This document shows positions 52,173-59,710 of a stretch of 64,000 bases of DNA, one piece after another. The notes under the pieces were generated by a model that was given only the letters and a program-made list of their open reading frames with translations, was not told the origin of the DNA and made no database searches. The translations under genes were made by a program, and so were the position numbers. Position 1 is the first letter of the stretch, and each line of letters opens with the position of its first letter. Source of the DNA: Streptomyces curacoi. GTDB taxonomy: Bacteria; Actinomycetota; Actinomycetes; Streptomycetales; Streptomycetaceae. The DNA lies in the NCBI RefSeq assembly GCF_001513975.1, contig NZ_KQ947984.1:820226-884225 (forward strand). The letters are read 5' to 3'.

Positions 52173-52270
52173 TGGCTGAGCCAATTGTTGCGCGACCCCT
52201 TGACGCACCCTCCCGCACACCCCACGCTGTCCAGCCATCACCCCCGAAGTGGCTCAGCCACTCAGCCACT
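52173..52270. promoter_or_regulatory. FadR-type operators and promoter of the malonate operon
   Basis: TGGCT-G-AGCCA at 52173-52183 and AGTGGCT-C-AGCCACT at 52248-52262 are perfect palindromes with the same core TGGCTnAGCCA, followed by a half site CAGCCACT to 52270. TTGACG (52200-52205), 17 bases and CACGCT (52223-52228) give a plausible plus-strand promoter between them, so the second operator lies just past the start site. This is a classic layout for repression by the divergent regulator. Confidence 0.7.
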
Positions 52271-52317
52271 CCGTCGGTGGACCGCAACCGCTCCGGGACC
52301 CAGAGACGGGAGCCCGT

Positions 52318-53691
52318 ATGTCCCCCGAGCTCATCTCGATCCTCGTCCTCGCCGTGGTGTTCGTGATCGCCACGACCCGCTCCATCAACATGGGCGCGCT
52401 GGCCTTCGCCGCCGCCTTCGCGGTCGGCACCCTGGCCGCCGGCCTCGACGCGGACGGCATCTTCGCCGGCTTCCCCGGCGATCTGTTCGTCGTCCTCGTC
52501 GGCGTCACCTACCTGTTCGCGATCGCCCGGGCCAACGGCACCACGGACTGGCTGGTGCACGCCTCCGTCCGGCTCGTCCGGGGCCGGGTGGCGCTCATCC
52601 CCTGGGTGATGTTCGCCCTCACCGCCGCGCTCACCGCGATCGGAGCCGTGAGCCCGGCCGCCGTGGCGATCGTCGCGCCCCTCGCGCTGAGCTTCGCCGC
52701 CCGTTACGGGATCAGCCCGCTGCTGATGGGCGCGATGGTCGTGCACGGCGCGCAGGGCGGCGGTTTCTCGCCGATCAGCATCTACGGCTCGATCGTCAAC
52801 GGCATCGTCGAGCGCGAGAAGCTGCCGGGGAACGAGGTCACGCTCTTCCTGGCCTCGCTGATCGTCAACGTCGTCATCGCGGCCGTGGTGTTCGTGCTGT
52901 GCGGAGGGCTCAAGCTGTGGGCGCGGGGGTCGGTGCCCACGAACCCGGACGGTGGCGCGGGCGCGGAGGGCCCTCACGGCCCCGACAGCCGCCACCGCCC
53001 CGACGGCCCCAGGGGCGCGGAAGGCGGCACGTCCGCCTCCCCGTCCGGCACCGCCACCGCCGTCGCCACCCGCCCTGCCGAAACCGGGGTCCGCCTCACC
53101 CCCGCCCGGGTCACCACCCTGGTCGCCCTGGCCGCCCTCGTCGTCGCCGTCCTCGTCCTCGACCTGGACGCCGGTCTGACCGCGATCACCCTGGCCGTCG
53201 TGCTGAGCGCCGTCTGGCCCGAGGACAGCCGCACGGCGGTCGGCCAGATCGCGTGGCCGACGGTGCTGGTGATCTGTGGTGTGCTGACCTACGTGGGCGT
53301 GCTGGAGGAGATGGGCACCATCACCTGGGCCGGCGAGGGCGTCAGCGGCATCGGCGTGCCGCTGCTGTCCGCGGTCCTGCTCTGCTACATCGGCGCGATC
53401 GTCTCGGCGTTCGCCTCGTCCGTGGGCATCATGGGCGCGCTCATCCCGCTGGCGGTGCCGTTCCTGGCGCAGGGCGAGATCGGCGCGGTGGGCATGGTGG
53501 CGGCGTTCGCGGTGTCGGCGACGGTCGTGGACGTGAGCCCCTTCTCGACGAACGGCGCGCTGGTGCTGGCCGCGGCGCCGGACGTCGACCGTGAGCGTTT
53601 CTTCCGGCAGCTGATGGCGTACGGAGGGATCGTGGTGGCGGTGGTGCCCGCGGTGGTGTGGCTGGTGATGGTCGTGCCGGGCTGGGGGTAG
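52318..53691 (+). CDS. MatC-like dicarboxylate (malonate) transporter
   Basis: 457 residues from ATG 52318. Two blocks of about six helices each are separated by a hydrophilic Pro/Gly-rich loop (about 205-255). GAVSPAAVAIVAPLALSFA and the late VVDVSPFSTNGALVLAAA are typical of MatC-type carriers of the SLC13-like superfamily. It would import malonate for the ligase encoded next; the promoter with FadR-type operators supports this. The long central loop is more extended than usual. Confidence 0.88.
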   Translation: MSPELISILVLAVVFVIATTRSINMGALAFAAAFAVGTLAAGLDADGIFAGFPGDLFVVLVGVTYLFAIARANGTTDWLVHASVRLVRGRVALIPWVMFALTAALTAIGAVSPAAVAIVAPLALSFAARYGISPLLMGAMVVHGAQGGGFSPISIYGSIVNGIVEREKLPGNEVTLFLASLIVNVVIAAVVFVLCGGLKLWARGSVPTNPDGGAGAEGPHGPDSRHRPDGPRGAEGGTSASPSGTATAVATRPAETGVRLTPARVTTLVALAALVVAVLVLDLDAGLTAITLAVVLSAVWPEDSRTAVGQIAWPTVLVICGVLTYVGVLEEMGTITWAGEGVSGIGVPLLSAVLLCYIGAIVSAFASSVGIMGALIPLAVPFLAQGEIGAVGMVAAFAVSATVVDVSPFSTNGALVLAAAPDVDRERFFRQLMAYGGIVVAVVPAVVWLVMVVPGWG

Positions 53692-53743
53692 CCCGGCAGA
53701 CGACGACAGTCGGTATCCGTTGAACAGTTAAGGAGTACGACGC

Positions 53744-55219
53744 GTGTCCTCTCTCTTCCCGGCACTGACGGGCGCACCGGCCAAGCGAGTCGCCCTGCGG
53801 TTCGGCGACCGCTCCCTGACGTACGGCGAACTCGGCGCCGCCGCCGGTGCCCTCGCGGCGCGGATCGGCGGGGCGGGCAGAGTGGCCGTCTGGGCGACCC
53901 CCGCGCTGGAGACCGCCGTGGCGGTCCTCGCGGCGCTGGAGGCCGGTGTCGCCGCCGTACCGCTCAACCCGAAGTCCGGGGAGAAGGAACTCGGGCACAT
54001 CCTGTCCGACTGTGCGGCGTCGGTGGTGCTGGCCGCCCCGGGGGACGAACTGCCCGACGCCCTGGGCGGCCTGGAGCGCGTCGACGTCGACGTGCGTGCC
54101 GTCGGCCTGCTCCCCGACCCGCAGCCGTCCGAGGAGGATCCCGCCCTGGTCGTCTACACCTCCGGCACCACCGGCCCGCCCAAGGGCGCCGTCATCCCGC
54201 GCCGGGCGATCGCCGCCACCCTGGACGCGCTCGCCGACGCCTGGCAGTGGACCGGCGACGACGTCCTCGTCCACGGTCTGCCCCTGTTCCATGTGCACGG
54301 GCTGGTCCTCGGCATCCTCGGCCCGCTGCGCCGCGGCGGATCCGTGCGTCATCTGGGCCGGTTCAGCACGCAGGGCGTCGCGCACGAGCTGAACCGCGGC
54401 GCGACCATGGTGTTCGGGGTGCCGACGATGTACCACCGCATCGCCCAGGCGCTCCCCGAGGACCCGGAGCTGGCGAAGGCGCTGGGCACGGCCCGCCTCC
54501 TGGTCTCGGGCTCGGCCGCGCTCCCGGTGCACGACCACGAGCGGATCACGGCCGCGACCGGGCAGCGGGTGATCGAGCGGTACGGCATGACGGAGACGCT
54601 CATGCTGTGCTCGTCCCGGTGGACACCCCCGGACCCCCGGCCGAGCGTGCGGGCGGACGGCGAACCGCGCGCCGGCACCGTCGGTGTGCCGCTGCCGGGC
54701 GTGGAGCTGCGGCTGGTGGAGGAGGACGGGACGCCCATCGCGTCGTACGACGGGGAGACCGTGGGCGAGATCCAGGTGCGCGGCCCGAACCTGTTCACCG
54801 AGTACCTCAACCGCCCCGACGCCACGGCGGCCGCGTTCACGGCGGACGGCTGGTTCCGCACGGGTGACATGGCGGTGCGGGAGCCCGACGGGTACGTCCG
54901 TATCGTCGGCCGCAAGGCGACCGACCTGATCAAGAGCGGGGGTTACAAGATCGGGGCGGGCGAGATCGAGAACGCGCTGCTCGAACATCCCGGGGTGCGG
55001 GAGGCGGCCGTCACGGGAGAGCCGGACGCGGACCTGGGCGAGCGGATCGTGGCGTGGATCGTCCCGGCGGACCCTCAAGCACCGCCCGGTGCCGAGGAGT
55101 TGGCCGACCATGTCGCCGCCCGCCTGGCCCCGCACAAGCGCCCGCGCACGGTCCGCTACCTCGACGCCCTCCCCCGCAACGACATGGGGAAGATCATGAA
55201 GCGGGCGCTGGCGTCATGA
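53744..55219 (+). CDS. Malonyl-CoA synthetase-like acyl-CoA ligase
   Basis: 491 residues from GTG 53744 with AAGGAG upstream. ANL-superfamily motifs: LVVYTSGTTGPPKGAVIP (P-loop, about 140), LPLFHVHGL, ERYGMTET (adenine site), GWFRTGDMA, and KSGGYKIGAGEIEN with the C-terminal lysine in NDMGKIMKRAL. VFGVPTMYHRIAQ fits the malonyl-CoA synthetase group (MatB), and the neighbours (MatC-like carrier, carboxyltransferase) agree. It would convert malonate, CoA and ATP to malonyl-CoA in the cytoplasm. Methylmalonate cannot be excluded as substrate. Confidence 0.88.
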   Translation: MSSLFPALTGAPAKRVALRFGDRSLTYGELGAAAGALAARIGGAGRVAVWATPALETAVAVLAALEAGVAAVPLNPKSGEKELGHILSDCAASVVLAAPGDELPDALGGLERVDVDVRAVGLLPDPQPSEEDPALVVYTSGTTGPPKGAVIPRRAIAATLDALADAWQWTGDDVLVHGLPLFHVHGLVLGILGPLRRGGSVRHLGRFSTQGVAHELNRGATMVFGVPTMYHRIAQALPEDPELAKALGTARLLVSGSAALPVHDHERITAATGQRVIERYGMTETLMLCSSRWTPPDPRPSVRADGEPRAGTVGVPLPGVELRLVEEDGTPIASYDGETVGEIQVRGPNLFTEYLNRPDATAAAFTADGWFRTGDMAVREPDGYVRIVGRKATDLIKSGGYKIGAGEIENALLEHPGVREAAVTGEPDADLGERIVAWIVPADPQAPPGAEELADHVAARLAPHKRPRTVRYLDALPRNDMGKIMKRALAS

Positions 55220-56571
55220 CGGAGCGCCGCACGGCACGCGAGGCCGTCGCGCTGGTGGCCGACGGCTTCACGGAACTCCCGTACCCGGCCGGGGATTCGG
55301 CGGGCGAGGCGGCACCGGCGCCCCGCCCCGACGGCCCCCTCGGCTGGCACGGCTACGACGCCTCGCGCGCCCGCGCCACCGAGCGCACGGGCGAGCAGGA
55401 GTCCGTCATCTGCGGCACCGCCGACGTGGAGGGCACGCGAGCGGTCCTGATCGCGTTCGAGTTCGGCTTCCTGGGCGGCTCGCTGGGGCAACGCACCGGC
55501 GACCGGCTGGAGGCGGCGTACACCTACGCCCGGGCGCACCGTCTCCCCGTCGTGTCGTTGGTCGCCACCGGCGGCAGCCGGATGCAGGAGGGCATGCTCG
55601 CCCTGACCCAGTTGCAGCGCGTGGCGCGGCAGTCCGCGCTGACCCGCGCGGCCGGGCTGCCCCAGATCGCCGTCCTGCGGGACCCGACCACGGGCGGCGG
55701 CTGGGCCACGCTCGGCGCGGGCGCCGACGTGATCCTCGCCCTGCCCGGCGCCCAGGTGGGCTTCGCGGGCTCCCGGGTCCGCCCACCGGACGCGGACCCG
55801 GCGGCGTACACGGCTCAGGCGCAGCTGGCGGCCGGGGCGGTGGACGCGGTCGTACGGCCGCGGGAGCTGCGCGGGGAGCTGGGGCGGTGGCTGCGGCTGC
55901 TGACGGTGCCCTCCGCCGAAGCGGCCCCGCCGCCGCGGGCCCTGGGCGCCACCGACCTGCCCCGCACCGGATGGGACGCCGTCCAGCGCGCCCGCTCATC
56001 CCGACGGCCGCGCGCCGCACGCTACTTGGACGCCTACTTCACCTACCGCGTCGCGATCGAGGGCGACCGCTGCGGCGGCACCGACCGCGCCGGCATGCTC
56101 TGCGGCTTCGGCGAGCACCAGGGCCGTACGGTCGCCTACGCCGCGCAGACCGGGACCGCCACCCGCCCCGCCGGCTACCGCACGGCCGCCCGCCTGATAC
56201 GGCTCGCCGACCGGCTCGGCATCCCGGTGCTGACGCTGGTGGACACACCGGGTGCCGCCAATGACGCTCAGGCGGAGCGGCAGGGGGTGGGCGCGGCGAT
56301 CGCGGATGTGTTCGGCGCGGTGGCCGCGGCCCGCGGCCCGATCACGACGCTGCTGATCGGCGAGGGCGGCTCGGGCGGTGCGCTGGCGCTGGCGGCGCCC
56401 GGCAACACCTGGGCCACGCCGGACAGTTACTTCTCGGTGATCGCGCCGGAGTCGGCGGCGGCGATCCTGAAGCGGGGGCCGCGGGAGGTGGAGGCGACGG
56501 CGGAGCAGCTCCGGATCCGGCCGCAGGACCTGGTGGAGCTGGGGGTGATCCGGGGCGTCGTCGGGGGGTAG
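55216..56571 (+). CDS. Carboxyltransferase/decarboxylase subunit, fused beta-alpha type
   Basis: 451 residues overlapping the ligase stop by four bases. Two crotonase-like halves are joined: the first with VATGGSRMQEGMLALTQLQR (AccD/MdcD-like oxyanion region) and PTTGGGWATLGAGADV, the second with GIPVLTLVDTPGAANDAQAE (AccA/MdcE-like) and IGEGGSGGALALA. It resembles acyl-CoA carboxyltransferases and malonate decarboxylase subunits. After MatB it could decarboxylate malonyl-CoA to acetyl-CoA. No biotin carboxylase or carrier lies nearby, which argues for decarboxylation. Confidence 0.8.
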   Translation: MTERRTAREAVALVADGFTELPYPAGDSAGEAAPAPRPDGPLGWHGYDASRARATERTGEQESVICGTADVEGTRAVLIAFEFGFLGGSLGQRTGDRLEAAYTYARAHRLPVVSLVATGGSRMQEGMLALTQLQRVARQSALTRAAGLPQIAVLRDPTTGGGWATLGAGADVILALPGAQVGFAGSRVRPPDADPAAYTAQAQLAAGAVDAVVRPRELRGELGRWLRLLTVPSAEAAPPPRALGATDLPRTGWDAVQRARSSRRPRAARYLDAYFTYRVAIEGDRCGGTDRAGMLCGFGEHQGRTVAYAAQTGTATRPAGYRTAARLIRLADRLGIPVLTLVDTPGAANDAQAERQGVGAAIADVFGAVAAARGPITTLLIGEGGSGGALALAAPGNTWATPDSYFSVIAPESAAAILKRGPREVEATAEQLRIRPQDLVELGVIRGVVGG

Positions 56572-56654
56572 CGGGGTGCTCGGAAACCGGGACAACCTCA
56601 ACGGCCGTCCGGAACAATGGGCATGCTCGACGGACGACAGGTGACGGGGGCGTC

Positions 56655-58556
56655 ATGACAGGCCTGAAGGGTGCCGAGTGGCACGCCCGGATCGAGTGCG
56701 GGGCCCGGGTGTCCGGCGCGGGCTTCCTGGTGACCCGCGACAAGGTGCTGACGTGTGCGCATGTCGTCGACAGCAGCGACCTCGACCCGGTGACGGTGAC
56801 GTTCCCCCAGCGCCCCGGGGACGCTCCCGTGGCCGCGCGGGTCGTCGCGCACGGCGGCTGGGACGGCCGCACCTCCGAACTGGGCGATCTGGCCGTACTG
56901 GAGCTCGACCGGGAGGTCGGCATCGCCCCGGCGCCGCTCGCCCCGGCCGACGTCGCGCACGGCGACCGCAAGCTCGTGGCCTACGGATTCCCGGCCGGGT
57001 ACGACGACGACGGCACGATCGCCGAGTTCCGTACCGTCGCGGCGCAGCTGTTGATCGGCGGGGAGTGGATCCAGCTGGAGGCCTGGAGCGGGCACGGCCA
57101 GCCGCTCGCCGTCGGCTTCAGCGGTGCCGCGGTCACGCTGGTCGACACCGGCCAGGTCATCGGCATGGTCACGGCAGCGGCCGGCGCCCCCGGCGTACGC
57201 ACCGGCCGGATGATGCCCACCCATGTCCTGGCCCGGTACTGGCCCGACCTCAGCGCTCTAGTACCGGCTCCGGGGGCCGCGCGCGTGCGGGGGATGCCGG
57301 GATCCGCGTACCTGCCCAGGACAGATGGGCTGGGATCCGCGTACCTGCCCAGGACAGCGGGGCCGGCACCCGCGTACCTGCCCAGGCCGACGGGGCCGGC
57401 ACCCGCGCACCCGCACGGCGCACCGGCAACGGATCTCCGGCATCCGTATCCGTACGCCACCCCCGCCCCCGGTCCCGTTCACGGTGCACCCACCCCGCCC
57501 CTCGGCCACCCCGACGGCCCCCGGCTGCGTGCGCTCGTCGAGAAGGCCGCCCGGGCGGGCCTGGACTGTGATCCCGTCCGGCTCTACGCCGCGGCAGCCG
57601 GGCCGTTCGATCCGATGCCGCCACCGGAGGGGTTCGGGTCGTTGTGGTCGGCGGCGTGGTTCGTGCTGTGCGAGGTGGACGACCCGGCGACCGTCACCCG
57701 GTTCGCCGACCGGCTCGACGCCCTGCTCACCGCCCCGCCCCGGGCCGAGACCGGCGCCATCCTCGTCGAGCTCGGCCACAGCGGTGCCGGTGACGACCTG
57801 GTGCGGGTCGAGGTGTCGGCGTACAGCGCGGGGCGCCGGCATCCGGTCCCCGCGGAGACGGTCCCGAAGTCCCGGCTGCGCGCGTACGTGCAGGACCGCA
57901 TCGAGGACGCCTTCTGTCATCTGACGCCCGGTGCCGACGAGTTGATCGCCTTCGCGCTGCCCCGCGACTGGCTCGACTGGCCGGTCGACCGCTGGGAGAA
58001 GGGCCCCGACGACGACACACCGCTCGGCTGCGTCCACCCGGTGGTGGTCACCGACCACGCCCGGCGCAGAACCAGCACCCGGCACGTCCTCACCAGTGCC
58101 TGGCAGCACCTGGACTCCCGCCCCGGCGCCCGCGTGCACCGCGTCGGATGCGACGGCCTGGAAGACCCCAGAAAGCTCCGGCTGGCCCTGCAGTCCGAGG
58201 TCTGTCCGGCGGGTTTCGGCGCGACGCCCCGTTCGGCCCGCACCCGCCCGCACTTCGAGACGTCGCTCACCGCTCCGGCGCCGGTGATCGTCTGGTCACG
58301 GCGGGGCTGCGACCCGGAGGAGGCGGACTGCGACGGCACCTCCGACTGCCCCGGTACGGCGTTCCTGGACGCCCTCGACACACTCGTCTCCCGCGTTCCG
58401 CCCACCCAGCTCCCGCGCCGGGTGCTGAGTCTGCGCCAGCGTGCCGACGCGGAGGACGACCACTGGGCGCGGGACATCCAGCTCCTGTGGGACGACCCAC
58501 GCCGCTTCACCGACCCGCACACCACGGCCGTACACAGACGGTCACCCGTCGCCTGA
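56655..58556 (+). CDS. Trypsin-like protease with VMAP-C domain (ternary conflict system component)
   Basis: 633 residues. Residues about 10-200 are a trypsin-like domain with an intact triad: H36 in LTCAHVVDS, D78 in SELGDLAVLEL, S156 in VGFSGAAV. A linker with an exact 33-base tandem repeat (SAYLPR-type 11-residue units, about 216-250) leads to a helical domain (about 290-365) and a C-terminal domain (about 375-625) with IEDAFCHLTPGADELIAFAL, LPRDWLDWPVDRWEK and VIVWSRRGC, the pattern of VMAP-C (vWA-MoxR-associated protein). It is followed by MoxR and vWA/SAV_2336-type genes, so the three likely form an NTP-controlled protease switch. Confidence 0.82.
   Translation: MTGLKGAEWHARIECGARVSGAGFLVTRDKVLTCAHVVDSSDLDPVTVTFPQRPGDAPVAARVVAHGGWDGRTSELGDLAVLELDREVGIAPAPLAPADVAHGDRKLVAYGFPAGYDDDGTIAEFRTVAAQLLIGGEWIQLEAWSGHGQPLAVGFSGAAVTLVDTGQVIGMVTAAAGAPGVRTGRMMPTHVLARYWPDLSALVPAPGAARVRGMPGSAYLPRTDGLGSAYLPRTAGPAPAYLPRPTGPAPAHPHGAPATDLRHPYPYATPAPGPVHGAPTPPLGHPDGPRLRALVEKAARAGLDCDPVRLYAAAAGPFDPMPPPEGFGSLWSAAWFVLCEVDDPATVTRFADRLDALLTAPPRAETGAILVELGHSGAGDDLVRVEVSAYSAGRRHPVPAETVPKSRLRAYVQDRIEDAFCHLTPGADELIAFALPRDWLDWPVDRWEKGPDDDTPLGCVHPVVVTDHARRRTSTRHVLTSAWQHLDSRPGARVHRVGCDGLEDPRKLRLALQSEVCPAGFGATPRSARTRPHFETSLTAPAPVIVWSRRGCDPEEADCDGTSDCPGTAFLDALDTLVSRVPPTQLPRRVLSLRQRADAEDDHWARDIQLLWDDPRRFTDPHTTAVHRRSPVA
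57300..57400 (+). repeat. 33-bp coding tandem repeat in the protease-VMAP linker
   Basis: GCGTACCTGCCCAGG recurs at 57306, 57339 and 57372, an exact 33-bp (11-codon) period, with a degenerate fourth unit. It encodes xAYLPRxxGxx units and lies between the protease and the rest of the protein. Confidence 0.8.
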
Positions 58557-58615
58557 CCGGCCCGCACGCCCGGGACCGGGGACCGTCAGCGAAAGAGCAA
58601 CCGGAGAGAGCGCCC

Positions 58616-59632
58616 ATGCCGCACTGGTCCGTCTACACCGGCACCAACGAGCCGCACGACGGCATCGCCGAGCTGCCCGCCCCGCCGCCCTGGCGGGCGT
58701 TCGACGGCGGCCCCGCGCTGCCGCCGCCCGGCGACAGCGACGACGGGGCGGCCGTCTCCCCGGACCGCGTGCACCGGGCGAGGACCTATGTGCCGACGCC
58801 GGAAAGCGTCCAGCTGGTCAACGCGGCGCTGTGTCTGCGCCGCCCGCTGCTGGTCACGGGCCCGCCCGGCACGGGCAAGTCGTCCCTCGCCTACGCCGTG
58901 GCCCGCGAGCTGCGGCTGGGCCCGGTGCTGCGCTGGAACATCACCAGCCGCAGCACCCTCGCCGACGGCCTCTACCAGTACGACCCGCTGTCCCGCCTGT
59001 ACGCGGCGCGCAGGGACGACGGCCACACTCCCGCCCCCGACGGCGTGGCCGACCATCTGCGCCTGGGCCCCCTGGGCACGGCCCTCCTGCCCTACGACCG
59101 CCCGCGCGCCCTCCTCGTCGACGAGATCGACAAGAGCGACCTCGACCTCCCGAACGACCTGCTGAACATCCTGGAGGAGGGCCAGTACGAGATCCCCGAA
59201 CTGGTCCGCGCGGCCCGGCACTCCACCGACGGCAAAGCCCAGGTCCTGGCCGACGGCACGGACACCCCGGTGCCGGTCTCGCACGGCCGGGTCCGCTGCC
59301 GGGCCTTCCCCTTCGTCGTCCTGACCAGCAACGGCGAACGCGAGTTCCCGCCCGCCTTCCTCCGCCGCTGCGTCCGCCTGCGCCTGCGCCGCCCCGACCG
59401 CGCCCAGCTCACCGACATCGTCCGCGCCCACCTGGGCGAGCCCGACGCGCGTGCGGAAGCCCTGATCACCGAGTTCCTGACCCGCGCGGGCACCGGCGAA
59501 CTGGCCACGGACCAGCTGCTCAACGCCATCTACCTCACCGGCATCGCGGGCCTCGAAGCGGACTCCCGCGAGAAGCTGGCCGAGCAGTTGATGCCGTATC
59601 TGAGCGCGACGGCCGAGGGCGACGGGTTCTGA
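58616..59632 (+). CDS. MoxR-type AAA+ ATPase
   Basis: 338 residues. Walker A is LLVTGPPGTGKSSLAYAV (about residues 80-97), Walker B RALLVDEIDKSDLDLPNDLL, with sensor 1 FPFVVLTSNGEREFPPAFLR and an arginine finger in LRRCVRLRLRR. The N-terminal 70 residues are Pro/Gly-rich. MoxR ATPases remodel vWA-domain partners; here the vWA-like partner is encoded directly downstream and a trypsin-VMAP protein upstream, which matches vWA-MoxR-VMAP ternary systems. Starts 59 bases after the protease gene with a GGAGAGAG site. Confidence 0.88.
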   Translation: MPHWSVYTGTNEPHDGIAELPAPPPWRAFDGGPALPPPGDSDDGAAVSPDRVHRARTYVPTPESVQLVNAALCLRRPLLVTGPPGTGKSSLAYAVARELRLGPVLRWNITSRSTLADGLYQYDPLSRLYAARRDDGHTPAPDGVADHLRLGPLGTALLPYDRPRALLVDEIDKSDLDLPNDLLNILEEGQYEIPELVRAARHSTDGKAQVLADGTDTPVPVSHGRVRCRAFPFVVLTSNGEREFPPAFLRRCVRLRLRRPDRAQLTDIVRAHLGEPDARAEALITEFLTRAGTGELATDQLLNAIYLTGIAGLEADSREKLAEQLMPYLSATAEGDGF

Positions 59633-59710
59633 GGGCGATGAGGTCTGATGGCTCTGATGCGTCTGATGAGGTCTGAGGGCGATGGAGTCTGAGGGCGATG
59701 GAGTCTGAGG
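59628..59710. repeat. Short direct repeats between MoxR and vWA genes
   Basis: TCTGAGGGCGATG occurs at about 59628, 59672 and 59688, the last two 16 bp apart, mixed with CTGATG-type repeats. The repeats contain ATG and TGA codons in several frames and include both the MoxR stop and the start of the next gene. Confidence 0.65.
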
